Source of the DNA: Macquaria australasica
Lineage: Eukaryota > Chordata > Actinopteri > Centrarchiformes > Percichthyidae
Length of the DNA: 64,000 nt
Reading direction: 5' to 3'
Assembly (NCBI GenBank): GCA_005408345.1
Contig: SEMN01000007.1
Location: 3,198,001 to 3,262,000, forward strand
Each line of letters opens with the position of its first letter. The first letter of the stretch is position 1. The position numbers were made by a program, and so were the translations under genes. This document shows, piece by piece, positions 61,442 to 64,000 of this stretch. The notes beneath the pieces are model-generated. The model was given only the letters and a program-made list of their open reading frames with translations, was not told where the DNA came from and did no database searches.

Positions 61442-63385
61442 GTCAGTCACCCTTTCTTTCCCCCTCCCTTTTTTTTATGCATGACACATATGCTTTTTTA
61501 CATTTTGTTTACTCCAAAGTGTGCAGCATCAGGTACCAAACAGCAACTCTGGTTCTCATAAAAAAATGAGTGTCTTGTTTAAGGATACCTTAGATGGGTG
61601 AATGTTTTCTATCAGAGGGTCTTGAACCCATCCAGCTGAAGGATGATCTGTTTTTTTACAGAGTGTGCGGGATGTTGCGCAAGATGTGACAAAGCTTATG
61701 AGACATACAGTACAGTATCAAATGGCACATAGCATGTCGGCCAGTCCATCAAGACACTGGGACATCGTGTATCAGTTGATTGCATACTGGTGTTTTCACT
61801 TGTTTATTGGTGTTTAATTGTGCACCCTTGAACTATTTTAAATTTTTTGGTGAGCCACTCCTTTAAGGCGGACTGGAAAGATTCTATTGTTTGGCACTGT
61901 GACTCTTCCTGCCAAAGGTCTGTTTCCAAATTTGAGTCCTTTATTTTCCTGTTCGTTCACAGACAATGACTCATAGACAAAGTAAAAGAAAGTGGTCTGT
62001 TAAATATAGATTTATATCAGAACTATGAATACTGCCATGCTGTGAATGGACATGACTGATCTCTCTGTTCAGAATAAAAACACAATTAGTTAACAGTTTC
62101 TGAAAAGACATGTTTTAAAAAGACTAAAAGTTGGATTTTTCAGTGGTTGTTGTTTAATGCCAACATATGCTTATTCAAGAAAATGTCATGGGATTAATTA
62201 AACAACATGATACAGATACATATGCATACAGATACATGGATATTTTGCATTCACAGCACAATTTGTGGGGCCAGATGAACTGGATGCTTTCCAAACTCTT
62301 GCTGTACAGTATATTGTTCTGGGTCATTCTTGTGTTCTTTCATAGCGTGATTGCATAAACACCGGCACAAGATAATGGCTTTGTGAAGGAACACATTTGC
62401 AGATTGTTATTGAGATGAGGTGATGTTAGCATAAACCCCTGAGTCACAGAGAAAAAAGATAACAGGTTAGTTTCCTGTCAGGACAGGAAGGAACAGAGCT
62501 CTGCTACGCTTCAGCACACTGGTGGCAGGTAGCTAATGGCACAAGCTTGAATGTGGTTGTGAAAATGTGGTTAGAAAACTAATTTTATTTCAAGCTTGGC
62601 CTGCGGTGTTTGTATTAAGGAAACCTGGATTATCTTCTCTGTGTTTCTAGACAGTTTTCTCTGACTCTGAGTTATGATCTCATGTTAGAGCTAAGGATAA
62701 CAACTCTATTTCATTTTGGCTAGGGGTATGGGTTCATTTGTCTGTACTGGGATGCAGATAAATAGTATCTTTTTTACTCAAAGTGGTTTAGGAATTCCTT
62801 TCCTCCGTTTGTGATCTTCCCCACTGTCATCCTCTTTTTGCAATTTTTCTTTTCCCTTCTGAGAACTTGTGTAGAAGCCTCTCTGTCCGCTCTTTATTCG
62901 TCTCACGCTTCCTCTCCTCTTTCTTTGTCCCCCCGTCTCCCATTCTAGTTCACATTCATTTAGGACACCGCCAGAATCAAACCGCGTCTTGTAAGTGGTT
63001 ATAAGAGTGTCAGGAGTTTGAACATTACTGGCTAACGTCAACATGGTTTAAGTTGCAGCCTGAGTAGAAGCTTGTTCAGTAGTGAAAGAATGTGCAATGA
63101 CAAATGCATGATGCTTTTTTGCTTGTTCAACTGATGCACTACAGTACAGAGTACATTAGTGTGCTGTACAGAGTACATTAGTGTGCTGTTTATCTGTAGC
63201 TGCAGGTAATTTCTTACTTTTGACTGGACCTCAATGCATTTTCTAAATAACTGTTACCTCACTTCTGCAGTAGTTTAAATTAAAACTGATGCATTTGCAG
63301 ATTCCCATGGAAATCAGTAAACTAAAACTTTGAAATTCAGATGCAAAATTTTGTCTTTTTAAAACTTTTTTCCACCCATCTTCAG
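61442..63385 (+). other. plce1: plce1 intron (1.9 kb)
   Basis: No exon, recognisable transposon or long microsatellite. A 22-base tandem duplication lies at 63144-63187. An acceptor-like TTTTTTTACAG ending at 61661 leads into a frame that meets a stop after a few codons in the required phase. Confidence 0.7.
63144..63187. repeat. 22-bp tandem duplication
   Basis: The unit starting GTACAGAGTACATTAGTG (63144-63165) is repeated without change at 63166-63187. Confidence 0.9.
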
Positions 63386-63514
63386 ATTCATGGTAGGGGA
63401 CTTGTCGGATTCGGAGGGCGACTTGTTGTCTGAGCCGGTGGTGAAAGAGGTGGAGTTTCAGGGGACTGAGGAGACGCACAGAGCTTTCAGCCATGGCACT
63501 GAGCTCATTCCCTG
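63386..63514 (+). CDS. plce1: plce1 coding exon M: residues 789-832, entry to PH-like domain
   Basis: Acceptor ATCTTCAG at 63385, donor TCCCTG|GTAGGA with two bases over. FMVGDLSDSEGDLLSEPVV aligns loosely with human FIIGDLLDSDNDIFEQSKE, and FSHGTELIPW with FDHGTELIPW. The acidic middle is variable. The exon links the exchange domain to the PH-like domain. Confidence 0.95.
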
Positions 63515-63601
63515 GTAGGAAACACACTCACACACTCACACATAAACACACATAGATAGCTCAACAGACACTCCACACTTTTTGTATTTTCTTTTTTCCA
63601 G

Positions 63602-63738
63602 GTACGTGTTGTCACTACAACCAGACGTTCACCAGTTTCTGCTGCAGGGGGCTACAGTCATCCACTACGACCAGGACAGCCACCTCACAGCTCGCTGTCT
63701 GCTGCGACTACAACCTGACAACACAACACTCACCTGGG
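63602..63738 (+). CDS. plce1: plce1 coding exon N: residues 832-877, PH-like domain start
   Basis: Acceptor TTTTCCAG at 63601, after an intron of only 87 bases; donor CCTGGG|GTAAAT leaving one base. YVLSLQPDVHQFLLQGATVI and HYDQDSHLTARCLLRLQPDN closely follow human PLCE1. The pattern (a hydrophobic strand, G-x-x-V-x-x-Y, then R-C-x-x-L and TLTW) is that of the first strands of a PLC PH domain. The following exon lies outside the window. Confidence 0.96.
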
Positions 63739-64000
63739 GTAAATTATGACAGAGAGTGTCATTAAAAACATTTCAGTATAATTTAAAAGATATGGGTATC
63801 TCCTCTGCTGGGAACGGCTTGTTATTCATTTTGCCATTAATTCATGTAATCAATTTTTTATTCAGATATGTCCAAAAATACATTTAAAAAAATGTAAAAA
63901 AAACTATTCAGTTTCACTTAAAAACCTTGTTGTCTGGGGTTTGTATTATTCAGACTGCCCCATTTCCTCTCTCATTATTACTCTTTAAACAAATGGAAAA
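63739..64000 (+). other. plce1: plce1 intron, incomplete at the right edge
   Basis: AT-rich sequence from the GTAAAT donor to the window end. No further exon is seen. Confidence 0.85.

Noticed and set aside
61648..61720. Strong acceptor-like TTTTTTTACAG between exons L and M
   Set aside because: In the incoming phase the sequence stops after about nine codons, and exons L and M already join correctly.

Overview
The window is vertebrate nuclear DNA, almost certainly from a ray-finned (teleost) fish. The coding exons are short and separated by introns of up to about 22.6 kb. (CA)n, (CT)n and (GA)n microsatellites are frequent, and the non-coding sequence carries interspersed repeats that I recognise as typical of teleost genomes. 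No bacterial, viral or CRISPR-like structure was seen.

The only gene I can support is the 5' half of plce1 (phospholipase C epsilon 1) on the + strand, running off the right edge. I rebuilt fourteen coding exons from splice sites, reading phase and remembered similarity to human PLCE1. They are 17616-18200, 18430-18843, 19034-19243, 19353-19414, 42028-42170, 53673-53827, 54220-54387, 60147-60292, 60451-60598, 60790-60900, 61032-61141, 61328-61441, 63386-63514 and 63602-63738. All junction phases agree, giving one open frame of about 877 codons. It holds the divergent, low-complexity N-terminus, the complete CDC25-type RasGEF domain (about residues 505-765) and the start of the PH-like domain. 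The catalytic PLC X/Y, C2 and RA domains lie beyond the window.

Layout. 1-2500: AT-rich, perhaps the 3' UTR end of an upstream neighbour. 2590-2850 and 4330-4518: two CpG-rich, promoter-like segments, each ending in a strong splice donor and therefore candidate non-coding first exons; the second has four upstream AUGs. 4519-17576: first intron with several transposon remnants. 17.6-19.4 kb: N-terminal exons. 19.4-42.0 kb: giant intron. 42.0-54.4 kb: linker exons and the start of the RasGEF domain. 60.1-63.7 kb: compact cluster of RasGEF and PH exons.

The most interesting unexplained signals are within plce1. One is a 27-nt, phase-0 candidate microexon (18955-18981) with better splice signals than the acceptor that follows it. 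The other is a candidate internal first exon (start codon 47914, donor 47951) whose phase matches the exon at 53673 and which would give a short protein starting just before the RasGEF domain. Both are predictions from sequence and need transcript data.
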